DNA of 64,000 nt, taken from contig OY970203.1 in the NCBI GenBank assembly GCA_963708325.1, positions 2,831,191 to 2,895,190 of the forward strand, given 5' to 3'. The notes beneath the pieces are model-generated. The model worked only from the letters and a program-made list of their open reading frames with translations, had not been told where the DNA came from and searched no databases. The position numbers were made by a program, and so were the translations under genes. This document shows, piece after piece, positions 22,303-30,112 of the stretch (its first letter is position 1; every line of letters starts with the position of its first letter). Source of the DNA: G963708325 sp963708325. GTDB taxonomy: Bacteria; Actinomycetota; Thermoleophilia; Solirubrobacterales; 70-9.

Positions 22303-23931
22303 CTACGGCGGCAGCAGCTTGCCGGGGTTCATCACTCCGGCCGGGTCGAGGCGCTGCTTGGCGGCGGCGATCACGTCCAGCCCGAGCCGGCCGATCTCGG
22401 CCTCCATGTAGGGGGCGTGGTCGCGCCCGACCGCGTGGTGATGCGTGATCGTGCCCTCTGCTGCGACGATCGCCTCGCAGGCCGCCGTCTTCACGGCGCG
22501 CCACTGGGCGATCTCCTCCCCGGGCCGCCGTCGCGCCATGAACGTGAAGTAGAGCGACGCGCCGGCCGCGTAGGCGTGGGAGAGGTGGCACATCACGATT
22601 CCCGGTGTTCCCTGGGCCCGGAGCGCCGCCGCGATCGCCTCCCGCACCGCGGCGTACAGCTCGCCGAGCCGCGACCAGGTGTGCGCCGTCTCCAGGGTCT
22701 CGACGAGCACGCCGGCGTCGAGCAGCTCGTCGCGCAGGTAGGGACCGTCGTAGCGGCCGCGATCCCAGGAGCGCCCGGCTCGCGTGCCGAGGGCGACGGC
22801 GCCACCGGTGCGCAGGAGGCGGGCGGCCAGCGCCGCGCGCCGCCGCACAGCCTCGGCGTCGCCCTCCCAGCCGCAGATCAGCAGGGAGCCGCCGTCGACA
22901 CGGCGAAGCCGCAGGTAGGCGCCGAGGGCGCGGCGCGCAAGGCCGCCCGGGCCGCCGGAGGCGAGGGCGATCCGCGTCTCGTCGGGATCGGACACCCGGA
23001 TCACATCCGGCAGGGCCTCGCCCTGGGCGAGCGCCCGCACGGCCTCGGTCCCGGCGTCCCAGTCCGGCACGATCCAGGCTTCGTACCGGCGCAGCTCGGG
23101 CGCCGGGCGCACGCGTACCTCCACCTCGGTGATCGCGCCCAGCACGCCCTCGGAGCCCAGCACCAGCTCGCGCAGCGCGGGGCCGGCGGCCGTGTGCGGC
23201 GTGCGCCGGGTCGCCAGGTCGCCGGCGGGGGCCGCCAGGCGGATCCCGGTCACCATCGTGTCGAAGCGGCCGTAGCCGCTGGACGCCTGGCCGGCCGAGC
23301 GGGTGGCGGCGTAGCCGCCGATCGTCGCGCACTCGAAGGACTGCGGGAAGTGGCCGAGGGTCATCCCGCTGGCGCCCAGCGCCCGCTCCGCATCCGGCCC
23401 GCGCAGCCCGGCGCCGAGGCGCGCGGTCAGCGAGCGCGGGTCGACGGACGTCCGCCGCAGGCGGCCGAGGTCGAGCGAAAGCACGGCCTCGAAGCCGGCG
23501 GCCACCGGGTCCACCCCGCCGACCACGCTCGTGCCCCCGCCGAAGGGGACGACCGCGACCCCGGTCGCCGCACAGGCGTCGAGCAGCGCCCGCACCGCCT
23601 CCGGCCCGGCCGGGACCGCGACGGCGTCGGGAGCGGCGTCGAGCCGCCCGGAGCGCAGCCTGACCAGGTCGGGATAGCTGCGGCCGGCGGCGTGGCGGAG
23701 ACGGTCCTCGACGTCGGCGAGGAGCGGGCCTCCGGCCGCGTCGACCACCGCCCGGGGAAGCGGGCGCGCCGGCGGCAGCGATACCTCGGCGAGCTCGGCG
23801 CGCCGGCTCGGCTCCAGCTCGCCGAGCTCGGAGCGGAGCATGTCGAGGGCTCCCTCGGGCAGCGGCAGGCGGCGGTCAGCGTCCCCCCACCCCCACCACT
23901 TGGTGTCGCGCCCCGGCGCAGGGGCGGTCAT
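22303..23931 (-). CDS. FAD-linked oxidase of the alkyl-DHAP synthase (AGPS)-like type
   Basis: PCMH-type FAD domain with VVPFGGGTSVVGGV, TLGHFPQSFECATIGGYAATRSAGQASSGYGRFDTM-type segments and LVLGSEGVLGAITE. The C-terminal cap has THHHAVGRDHAPYM and DPAGVMNPGKLLP. The histidine-rich loop is the feature separating AGPS-like enzymes from D-lactate dehydrogenases. AGPS makes the ether bond of alkyl lipids; actinobacterial homologues are mostly uncharacterised. 542 residues. The ATG at 23931 overlaps the upstream SRPBCC gene by 4 bases. Confidence 0.92.
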   Translation of the reverse strand: MTAPAPGRDTKWWGWGDADRRLPLPEGALDMLRSELGELEPSRRAELAEVSLPPARPLPRAVVDAAGGPLLADVEDRLRHAAGRSYPDLVRLRSGRLDAAPDAVAVPAGPEAVRALLDACAATGVAVVPFGGGTSVVGGVDPVAAGFEAVLSLDLGRLRRTSVDPRSLTARLGAGLRGPDAERALGASGMTLGHFPQSFECATIGGYAATRSAGQASSGYGRFDTMVTGIRLAAPAGDLATRRTPHTAAGPALRELVLGSEGVLGAITEVEVRVRPAPELRRYEAWIVPDWDAGTEAVRALAQGEALPDVIRVSDPDETRIALASGGPGGLARRALGAYLRLRRVDGGSLLICGWEGDAEAVRRRAALAARLLRTGGAVALGTRAGRSWDRGRYDGPYLRDELLDAGVLVETLETAHTWSRLGELYAAVREAIAAALRAQGTPGIVMCHLSHAYAAGASLYFTFMARRRPGEEIAQWRAVKTAACEAIVAAEGTITHHHAVGRDHAPYMEAEIGRLGLDVIAAAKQRLDPAGVMNPGKLLPP

Positions 23932-24401
23932 CGCTCCTCCGATGCCGGCCGTACGAGCGCCCGCTCGACGCCGTCCAGCGCGCCGTCGACCATCCGGCGG
24001 GCGCCGCGGCGCATCATCGGCGAGCCCAGCCGCGACATTCCGCGCAACCGCTGGCGCATGGTGATCGAGACGCGCGTCGCCGAGTCCTGCGGCTGCATGG
24101 CGATCTCGGTGACGGCGCTGCGCAGGACGCGGTCGAAGGGCGTGTCGCCCAGCTGCTGCTCCCAGACGTAGCGCTCGCAGCGCGCCGCGGAGACCGAGGC
24201 GAAGTCCGCGCGCACGGTGCGGCCGGCCTCGGTCTCCAGGACCTTCGTCCAGTGGTTGCGGCGCCCGCCGCGCCCGCGGCGGACGTTCTCCACGCGCTGC
24301 GTGCGCGGCCACCAGCGGGGCAGGTGATAGGGATCCGAGACCAGCTCCCAGACCGCCTCCACCGGCGCCTCGATCACCCGGCTGCGCGAGACCCTCGGCA
24401 C
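23928..24401 (-). CDS. SRPBCC (START-like) family protein
   Basis: The opening VSRSRVIEAPVEAVWELVSDPYHLPRWWP is the standard first strand and helix of polyketide cyclase/START-like folds that bind hydrophobic ligands. Further strands (ETEAGRTVRADFASVSAARCERYVW) and a C-terminal helix complete the domain. The GTG at 24401 is chosen because it immediately precedes the domain; the frame extends to 24512 but the extension translates a palindromic spacer. Stop and start overlap (ATGA) with the AGPS-like gene, suggesting a shared lipid substrate pathway. Confidence 0.85.
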   Translation of the reverse strand: MPRVSRSRVIEAPVEAVWELVSDPYHLPRWWPRTQRVENVRRGRGGRRNHWTKVLETEAGRTVRADFASVSAARCERYVWEQQLGDTPFDRVLRSAVTEIAMQPQDSATRVSITMRQRLRGMSRLGSPMMRRGARRMVDGALDGVERALVRPASEER

Positions 24402-24454
24402 TGGATCAGGCTGTGTGTAGGACGCGAAAACCGAGCATGGCGAGGACGCAGGGA

Positions 24455-24500
24455 GGGCGTCGACGCGAGCGTACTGAGAACGTACGTGAGCGAGACGCCC
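24455..24500. repeat. Imperfect palindrome (REP-like hairpin)
   Basis: GGGCGTC (24455-24461) pairs with GACGCCC (24494-24500). Inner GC and CGTAC blocks pair with GTACG and GC, interrupted by unpaired trinucleotides. It occupies the 135-base spacer between the ftsR-like stop and the SRPBCC start. It may be a terminator or a REP-type element. I found no second copy by eye. Confidence 0.45.
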
Positions 24501-24536
24501 GACCGAGGACAAAGCCAGGCGAAGGTTTGCAGCGTC

Positions 24537-25283
24537 CTAGACCGTCAGGCGGCGGAGGTCCCGGACGAGCAGCAGGTGCTTCAGGTGGCTGCAGATCGCC
24601 GCCAGGTTCTCGAGGTTCTCGATCGCCTCCTTGCGGCGTGCAGGGTTGCGCGATCGCAGCGCCGGCCCCAGGATCTGCTCGAGCAGGGCCGCCTCGCGGT
24701 CGGCGGAGCTGCGAAACACGCGCAGGTTGCGCCCGGCTACGCCGAAGCGCGCGAGCTCGCCGGCCGCCCTGACGATCTCGCGGTCCGTCTCGTCGTACAG
24801 CAGCCGGTTGTCGGCCGTCCGGTCGGGCTTGATCACCCCGAACTCCTCCAGCTCCGCCACCAGCGACTCGGGAACGCCCGCCTCCTCGACGAGCTGCTCG
24901 AGCCCGAAGCGCGCCGTGCTCTCGGTCACGGTCACCGCGCGCCGCACGGCGCCCGGCGAGGGCCCGCGGTCGCCGGCCGGCGATGCGTCGTGACCGGAGG
25001 CCAGCTCCTGGCGGATCACCCGCAGGGGCAGGAACTCGTCCCGCTGCAGGCGCAGGATCGTGCGCAGCCGCTCGACGTCGGCCTGGCTGTAGAGGCGGTA
25101 GCCGCCCGAGGTGCGGCGCGGGGAGAGAAGCTTCTGGTCCTCCAGGTAGCGGATCTTGGAGATCGAGATGTCCGGGAACTCCTGGCTGAGGATCTTGCAG
25201 ACGGCCCCGATCGTCAGCGCCTTGCGGGGGCGCGACGGCGATACCTCGGCGCGGCCCTCGACGCGTTCAGGGGAGATCGCCAT
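24537..25283 (-). CDS. ftsR: MerR-family regulator, FtsR-like
   Basis: N-terminal MerR winged helix (LTIGAVCKIL, ISISKIRYLEDQKLLSPRRTSGGYRLYSQADVERLRTIL-type core), then a long helical C-terminal region with EAGVPESLVAELEEFGVIKPD. The size (248 residues) and the position immediately after a GarA-like FHA gene match FtsR (Rv1828 in M. tuberculosis), an activator of ftsZ-type division genes in Corynebacteriales. The ATG abuts the garA-like stop with no gap, so the two are coupled. The regulatory target here is inferred. Confidence 0.88.
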   Translation of the reverse strand: MAISPERVEGRAEVSPSRPRKALTIGAVCKILSQEFPDISISKIRYLEDQKLLSPRRTSGGYRLYSQADVERLRTILRLQRDEFLPLRVIRQELASGHDASPAGDRGPSPGAVRRAVTVTESTARFGLEQLVEEAGVPESLVAELEEFGVIKPDRTADNRLLYDETDREIVRAAGELARFGVAGRNLRVFRSSADREAALLEQILGPALRSRNPARRKEAIENLENLAAICSHLKHLLLVRDLRRLTV

Positions 25284-25754
25284 CTAACGCTCCAGGTAGC
25301 TGAGCTTGTACTTGCCGACCTGGATCTCGTCACCGTCGGCGAGTTTGTGGGACTCGATACGGCGCCGGTTCACGTAGGTGCCGTTGAGCGACCCGAGGTC
25401 GTCGATGTAGAGGCCGTCGCGGCGCCGCACGAGCAGGGCGTGGTTGCGCGACACGGTGACGTCGTCGAGGAAGACGCCCGCGTCGGGGCTGCGGCCGATG
25501 CTCACGCGGTCCTCCTCGATCGTGAAGCTCTCCCCCGCGCGGCCGCCTCCGGAGCGGATCACGAGGGCGGCGCCGGCCTTCTCGACGACCTCGTCGATGT
25601 CGACCGGCTGAAGCTCGCCGGTCTCGTCGACCGTGTAGGTCATCGTCGTCGGCTCGTCGGCGCCCTCCTGGATGGTCAGATAGGCGCCGCACTTCTGGCA
25701 GTAGTTGGCGCCCTCGGGGTTGACGAACCCGCATTCGGGGCAGTGCACCGCCAT
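25284..25754 (-). CDS. FHA-domain protein, GarA-like, with N-terminal zinc ribbon
   Basis: Residues 5-23 form a zinc ribbon (CPECGFVNPEGANYCQKC). A Thr-rich linker (EPTTMTYTVDETGE) resembles the region of GarA phosphorylated by Ser/Thr kinases. The C-terminal FHA domain (VSIGRSPDAGVFLDDVTVSRNHALL, DLGSLNGTYVNRRRI) binds phosphothreonine. In mycobacteria GarA switches 2-oxoglutarate metabolism between oxidation and glutamate synthesis. Mycobacterial GarA as I recall it lacks the zinc ribbon. Next gene: ftsR-like. Confidence 0.92.
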   Translation of the reverse strand: MAVHCPECGFVNPEGANYCQKCGAYLTIQEGADEPTTMTYTVDETGELQPVDIDEVVEKAGAALVIRSGGGRAGESFTIEEDRVSIGRSPDAGVFLDDVTVSRNHALLVRRRDGLYIDDLGSLNGTYVNRRRIESHKLADGDEIQVGKYKLSYLER

Positions 25755-25789
25755 CTGGTCAGCTCCCTAGCCGGACCGGGCGCCCGGGA

Positions 25790-26062
25790 TCAGGACGCCT
25801 CGCCGTCCTCGGGGACGTTCTTGCCGGCGAGGATGTCGGTGAGGCGCTGCACGTCCTCGCCGGTGACCAGCGCGTCGCCCTCCTCGCGCTTCTGGCGCAG
25901 GCGGTTGACGAGCTCGGCTCGGAGGATGTCGATCTTTCCGTGCAGCAGGCGACGCCGGAACGAGACCTCCTGCTCCTCGGCGGTGAGCTCCTCGATCAGT
26001 CCCTTCAGCTCCTTGTCGCTGAGCGAGCCGATGTCGGGAAAGGTGTCTTCCTCAAGGGCCAT
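25790..26062 (-). CDS. RsiG-like small anti-sigma protein, single c-di-GMP-type motif
   Basis: A 90-residue helical protein. LSDKELKGLIEELTAEEQ and EVSFRRRLLHGKIDILRAEL match the core of RsiG, the anti-sigma factor that holds WhiG-type sigma factors when bound to c-di-GMP. The RsiG signature E-x3-S-x2-R-x3-Q-x3-D appears once as Glu30, Ser34, Arg37, His41, Asp45, with His at the Gln position. Streptomyces RsiG has two copies; a one-copy homodimer form has been described in Rubrobacter. AGGAG precedes the ATG at 26062. First gene behind a sigma-70 promoter. Confidence 0.85.
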   Translation of the reverse strand: MALEEDTFPDIGSLSDKELKGLIEELTAEEQEVSFRRRLLHGKIDILRAELVNRLRQKREEGDALVTGEDVQRLTDILAGKNVPEDGEAS

Positions 26063-26092
26063 TCGCGCTCCTAGGTTCGCTGGCGAAGCGCC

Positions 26093-26120
26093 ATTATAGG
26101 CGCGGCGGTCAAGGGGTCAA
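26093..26120 (-). promoter_or_regulatory. Consensus sigma-70 promoter of the rsiG-like/garA-like/ftsR-like group
   Basis: On the minus strand TTGACC (26120-26115), 16 bases, TATAAT (26098-26093). The -10 is a perfect consensus in a very GC-rich background, and the predicted start lies about 25 bases before the rsiG-like ATG. The -35 element overlaps the last codons of pgsA. Confidence 0.75.
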
Positions 26121-26776
26121 CCAAAGGTTGAGGGTTGATCGGAACCCTGCAATCGCGCCGCTTCCAGGCCGGCGCGCAGGTAGAGGCCGGTGGCGGCGAT
26201 CGCCGCCCCCAGCCCGACGAGCAGCAGCGCGGTGGAGAGCCAGGTGTCCACCGCCATGGCCAGGAAGATCGCCGTCATCACCGGCCACACAGCCGCCCGT
26301 CCGATCCAGTTGACCTCCAGGTCGAGGCCGCGCCGCATGCCCGCCTGGGCGAGAACGAGCGTGACCAGCTCGCGCGCGGCGAGCGCCGCCAGCGCCCAGC
26401 GCGGAAGCAGGTCGAAGTGCCAGCAGACGACCGCCCCCGAGAGGATCGTGAGGCGATCGATCAGCGGGTCGAGCAGGGCCCCCATGCGGCTGTACTGGCC
26501 GGTCGCCCGCGCCAGCAGGCCGTCCACGTAGTCGCCCGCGGCGATTGCCGCGTAGAGGACGGTCGCCGGCGCCGTGCGGCCGTCGCCGGATCCGAGCGCG
26601 AGGGCCAGGAACACGGGGATCGCCGCCAGCCGCAGGTAGCCGACCAGGTTCGGGATCGTCCACGGGCGCAGCGGCTGACCGGGGCGGGTCTCCGCCGGGC
26701 CGGGCCCGGAGCGGTCGATGCCGACCAGGCGGCGGAGCGTCACCGGCCGGTCGGGGCCTCGGGTGGGAGCCGCCAT
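26117..26776 (-). CDS. pgsA: CDP-alcohol phosphatidyltransferase (PgsA-like)
   Basis: About five membrane helices and the complete CDP-OH-P signature D-G-x2-A-R-x8-G-x3-D-x3-D in YVDGLLARATGQYSRMGALLDPLIDRL-type sequence (about residues 80-106). It transfers a CDP-activated diacylglycerol to an alcohol, probably glycerol-3-phosphate, making phosphatidylglycerol phosphate. 219 residues. The ATG at 26776 is 12 bases downstream of the proS stop. The exact acceptor cannot be read from sequence. Confidence 0.92.
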   Translation of the reverse strand: MAAPTRGPDRPVTLRRLVGIDRSGPGPAETRPGQPLRPWTIPNLVGYLRLAAIPVFLALALGSGDGRTAPATVLYAAIAAGDYVDGLLARATGQYSRMGALLDPLIDRLTILSGAVVCWHFDLLPRWALAALAARELVTLVLAQAGMRRGLDLEVNWIGRAAVWPVMTAIFLAMAVDTWLSTALLLVGLGAAIAATGLYLRAGLEAARLQGSDQPSTFG

Positions 26777-26787
26777 CCGCGTGCCGC

Positions 26788-28473
26788 TCAGTCGATCGAC
26801 TCCAGCAGGCGGAGGGCATCGGCGGCCGCCGATGCCACCGGCAGGCGCTCGTCGCTGCCGCTGCGGCGGACCTGGGCCTCCACGGCGCCCTCCGCCAGGG
26901 CCCGGCGGCCGACGGTGAGGCGCAGCGGGCAGCCGACCAGCTCCGCATCGGCGAACTTCTCCCCCGGGCCCGCCTCGCGATCGTCGTAGAGGACCGCGGC
27001 GCCGGCCTCGCGCAGCTCGGCGTAGAGGCGCTCGGCGGCCTCGTGCTCGGCGTCCCCCGGACCGCCGAGGGCGACCAGGTGAACCTGCCAGGGGGCGATC
27101 GACGGCGGCCAGACGATTCCGCGATCGTCCGCGCCCTGCTCGATCGCCGCGGCGATGATCCGGGCCGGGCCGATCCCGTAGCTGCCCATCACGATCGGCC
27201 GCTCGCGACCCTCCTCGTCGAGGAACGTCGCGCCCAGGGGCTCCGAGTAGCGCGTGCCGAGCTTGAAGATGTTGCCCACCTCGATCGCGGGCTCGATCTC
27301 GATCCTGCCGCCGCCGGGAGCGGTGTCCCCCGCCTCGACCCTGCGGATGTCCGCGTCGGTGTAGGGGAAGTCCCGGCCGGGGGCGACCCCGCGCAGGTGG
27401 GCGTCCGCCTCGTTGGCGCCGGCCACGAACGAGTCGCCCACGATCGCGCCGTCCATCAGCACGGGCAGGTCTGACCCGACCGGGCCGACGAAGCCGGCAG
27501 GGCCCAGCTCGGCGGCGATCTCGTCGGCGTGGGCGGGGCGGAAGTCGGCGGCGAGCGCGTTTCGCAGCTTCACCTCGTTCAGTCGGTGGTCGCCGCGGAC
27601 CAGGGCGATCACCATGCCCCGTCCCTCGACGACCACCGGCAGGGCCTTCAGCAGCGCTCCGGCGGGTACCGCGAGGGCGGCGGAGACCTCCTCCACCGTC
27701 GTCAGCCCGGGGGTCTCCACGCGCTCGGGCGCGTCCAGCGCCGCCGGCAGCTCGACCGCACGCGCCTCGGCGGACGCCACCTCGACGTTGGCGGCGTATC
27801 CGGGGGCGAGCGCCACCTCGTTCTCGCCGGCGGCGCACGGCGCCATGTACTCGTGGGCCCCGAGACCGCCCATCATCCCCACGTCGGACTCCACCCGGTA
27901 CCAGCGCAGCCCGCAGCGGTCGAAGATCCGGTCGTAGGCCTCGACGTGAAGCTGGTAGCTGCGCTCCAGGCCCTCCCCGTCGCGGTCGAAGCTGTAGGAG
28001 TCCTTCATCGTGAACTCGCGCGTGCGCAGCACGCCGGCGCGCGGGCGCGGCTCGTCCCGCTCCTTGATCTGGATGTGGTAGAGGATCAGCGGCAGCTCAC
28101 GGTAGGAGCGGACGTCGCGGGCCACGTGGAAGGTGAGGCTCTCCTCGTGGGTCATCGCCAGCACCAGATCGGAGCCCTTGCGGTCCGAGAGCTTGAACAG
28201 CTCGTCGATCGCGTAGCGGCCGGTCCGCCGCCACAGTTCGGCTGGCTGCAGCACCGGCATCAGCATCTCCTGCGCGCCGATCGCGTCCATCTCGGAGCGG
28301 ATCACGGCCTCCACCTTGCGATGAACCCTCCAGCCGGCGGGAAGGTAGGTCCACATGCCGGCGCCGAGCTGGCGCACGAGGCCGGCGCGGACCATCAGGC
28401 GGTGCGAGACCGCCTCGGCGTCGGCCGGCGCCTCCTTCAGGGTAGGCAGCAGTAGCTGGGACAGGCGTGACAT
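26788..28473 (-). CDS. proS: Prolyl-tRNA synthetase
   Basis: Class II synthetase, bacterial type with an inserted editing domain between motifs 2 and 3. Visible blocks: QLGAGMWTYLPAGWRVHRKVE, motif 2 region RDEPRPRAGVLRTREFTMKDSYSF, the INS region with LIALVRGDHRLNEVKL-type sequence, and motif 3 YGIGPARIIAAAIEQ followed by the anticodon-binding domain. 561 residues, complete. In many bacteria proS sits next to ispG; here four glycosidase genes separate them. Confidence 0.97.
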   Translation of the reverse strand: MSRLSQLLLPTLKEAPADAEAVSHRLMVRAGLVRQLGAGMWTYLPAGWRVHRKVEAVIRSEMDAIGAQEMLMPVLQPAELWRRTGRYAIDELFKLSDRKGSDLVLAMTHEESLTFHVARDVRSYRELPLILYHIQIKERDEPRPRAGVLRTREFTMKDSYSFDRDGEGLERSYQLHVEAYDRIFDRCGLRWYRVESDVGMMGGLGAHEYMAPCAAGENEVALAPGYAANVEVASAEARAVELPAALDAPERVETPGLTTVEEVSAALAVPAGALLKALPVVVEGRGMVIALVRGDHRLNEVKLRNALAADFRPAHADEIAAELGPAGFVGPVGSDLPVLMDGAIVGDSFVAGANEADAHLRGVAPGRDFPYTDADIRRVEAGDTAPGGGRIEIEPAIEVGNIFKLGTRYSEPLGATFLDEEGRERPIVMGSYGIGPARIIAAAIEQGADDRGIVWPPSIAPWQVHLVALGGPGDAEHEAAERLYAELREAGAAVLYDDREAGPGEKFADAELVGCPLRLTVGRRALAEGAVEAQVRRSGSDERLPVASAAADALRLLESID

Positions 28474-28659
28474 GCGGCGAGCCCGAGATTATCCGTGGCC
28501 GCGCCCGATCGGGGCGCGGGGCCGGCCGCCCGGGTGATTGAATGGTGGCGCGGCTGCGGCGCGACGAGCGCGTGCATCAGGGGACCCGATTTGCGCGCAA
28601 CTTTGCCCAACCAGACGAGTTCTAGGGTCGTGCCCGTAGCAGGCGGGAGCCGATCGACG

Positions 28660-30108
28660 ATGCCGGAATTCGCCAACCGTCCGCGGGCACGGGCGTTCGC
28701 CGCCGCGGCGGCCCTCCTCGCCCTCTGCGGACTGGCCTGGACCGCCTCGCCGGCGCGGGCATCAGCCGGACAGCGGACGATGTTCGACGACCCGCGCCTG
28801 CTGGTCAACGCGGACGAATCCCGCCGCCAGGCGACCCTCGACCAGCTGCAGGCGCTCGGCGTGGACGAGGTGCGGGCGATCATCTACTGGCGCGACATCG
28901 CCAAGTCGCCCAACCAGAACACGGTCCCCTCCCCCCCGCTCTACACCGACGTGGCGATGGGGCCCTGGGAGTGTCTGGCGAAGGACGCGGCCGACCGCGG
29001 CATGAGCGTCCAATTCACGGTCAGCGGGCCGATCCCCGACTGGGCCAGCAGCACCCACAGCAGCGTCAACAACCCGAAGCCGTCGCTCTACCGCGACCTG
29101 CTGAACAGGCTGGGGCAGCAGTTCAACGGCACCAGCCTCGGTCAGTGCGGCCTGGATCCCGCGGTCCACCACTGGGGCCTCTACAACGAGCCCAACGTCG
29201 CCTTCTTCCTCGGCCCCCAGTTTCGGAACGGCAAGCCCTATTCCCCGCGGCTCTACCGCCGCCTCTACCTCGCCGGGCGCCAGGGGCTGCTGGACGCCGG
29301 CCATGCCGGCGACCGGATCCTGTTCGGCGAGACCGGCCCGCGCGGCAGCTCGCGAGCGATCTCCCCCCTGCGCTTCCTCAAGCTCTCCCTCTGCCTGGAC
29401 CGCAACTACCAGCTGCAGGGCGGCTGCGGCAAGGTCCAGACCAGCGGCTGGGCGCAGCACCCGTACAGCTTCCGCCAGGCGCCCTGGCAACCGGGCGCCT
29501 CCGGCGACTTCACCTTCGGCTCGCTCGGCCGGCTGGTGACCGCGCTGAACCGCGCCGGCCAGGCGGGGGCGATCCCGAAGCGCCGGCCGGTCTTCCTCAC
29601 CGAGTACGGGATCCAGAGCAAGCCCGACCCGTACAGCGGGGTCAGCCTCGCCACCCAGGCCGAATGGCTCGCGATCTCCGAGTTCATCGCCTTCGGCAAC
29701 CCGCGAATCCGCAGCTACGCTCAGTACCTGATGCGCGACGACCCGCCCTTCAACAGCGGCGTCAAGTACGGCGGATTCGAGACGGGGCTGCGCTTCCACA
29801 ACGGCGACCGCAAGCCGGCGTTGGCCGAATTCCGCATCCCGCTCGTGGTCAAGCGCCGGGGCTCGACGAAGGTGCGCCTGTGGGGCCACGTGCGGCCCTA
29901 CGACGGCACGCCGCCGCAGGCGACGGAGGTCCGGATCCGCGTCAAGAACGGAAGCGGGCAGTCGCACTTCCTCAAGGCACCCGACCTCAGCGCCAGCGGC
30001 TACTTCTCGACGCCAGCCGGCTTCCGCAGCGGCCGGCGCTGGAAGGCGACCTGGAACTCGGGCACGACAACCTACGCGGGCCCGTGGACCAGGGCCTATC
30101 GTTTCTGA
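28660..30108 (+). CDS. Secreted clan GH-A-type glycosidase, tandem paralogue 1
   Basis: Signal peptide at residues 1 to about 30 (hydrophobic core AFAAAAALLALCGLAWTA, then SPARAS). A TIM-barrel follows with an acid/base Glu177 in LYNEPNVAFFLGPQ and a likely nucleophile Glu315 in FLTEYGIQSKPD, the clan GH-A arrangement. A C-terminal beta-domain ends GPWTRAYRF. The polysaccharide substrate is unknown; GH5- or GH39-like families are possible. The ATG at 28660 has GGGAG upstream. First of four tandem paralogues, next one 4 bases on. Confidence 0.9.
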   Translation: MPEFANRPRARAFAAAAALLALCGLAWTASPARASAGQRTMFDDPRLLVNADESRRQATLDQLQALGVDEVRAIIYWRDIAKSPNQNTVPSPPLYTDVAMGPWECLAKDAADRGMSVQFTVSGPIPDWASSTHSSVNNPKPSLYRDLLNRLGQQFNGTSLGQCGLDPAVHHWGLYNEPNVAFFLGPQFRNGKPYSPRLYRRLYLAGRQGLLDAGHAGDRILFGETGPRGSSRAISPLRFLKLSLCLDRNYQLQGGCGKVQTSGWAQHPYSFRQAPWQPGASGDFTFGSLGRLVTALNRAGQAGAIPKRRPVFLTEYGIQSKPDPYSGVSLATQAEWLAISEFIAFGNPRIRSYAQYLMRDDPPFNSGVKYGGFETGLRFHNGDRKPALAEFRIPLVVKRRGSTKVRLWGHVRPYDGTPPQATEVRIRVKNGSGQSHFLKAPDLSASGYFSTPAGFRSGRRWKATWNSGTTTYAGPWTRAYRF

Positions 30109-30112
30109 GAAC

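Noticed and set aside
24402..24512. N-terminal extension of the SRPBCC protein from the ATG at 24512
   Set aside because: The extension translates the palindromic spacer and precedes the domain with unrelated sequence; the GTG at 24401 fits the family start.
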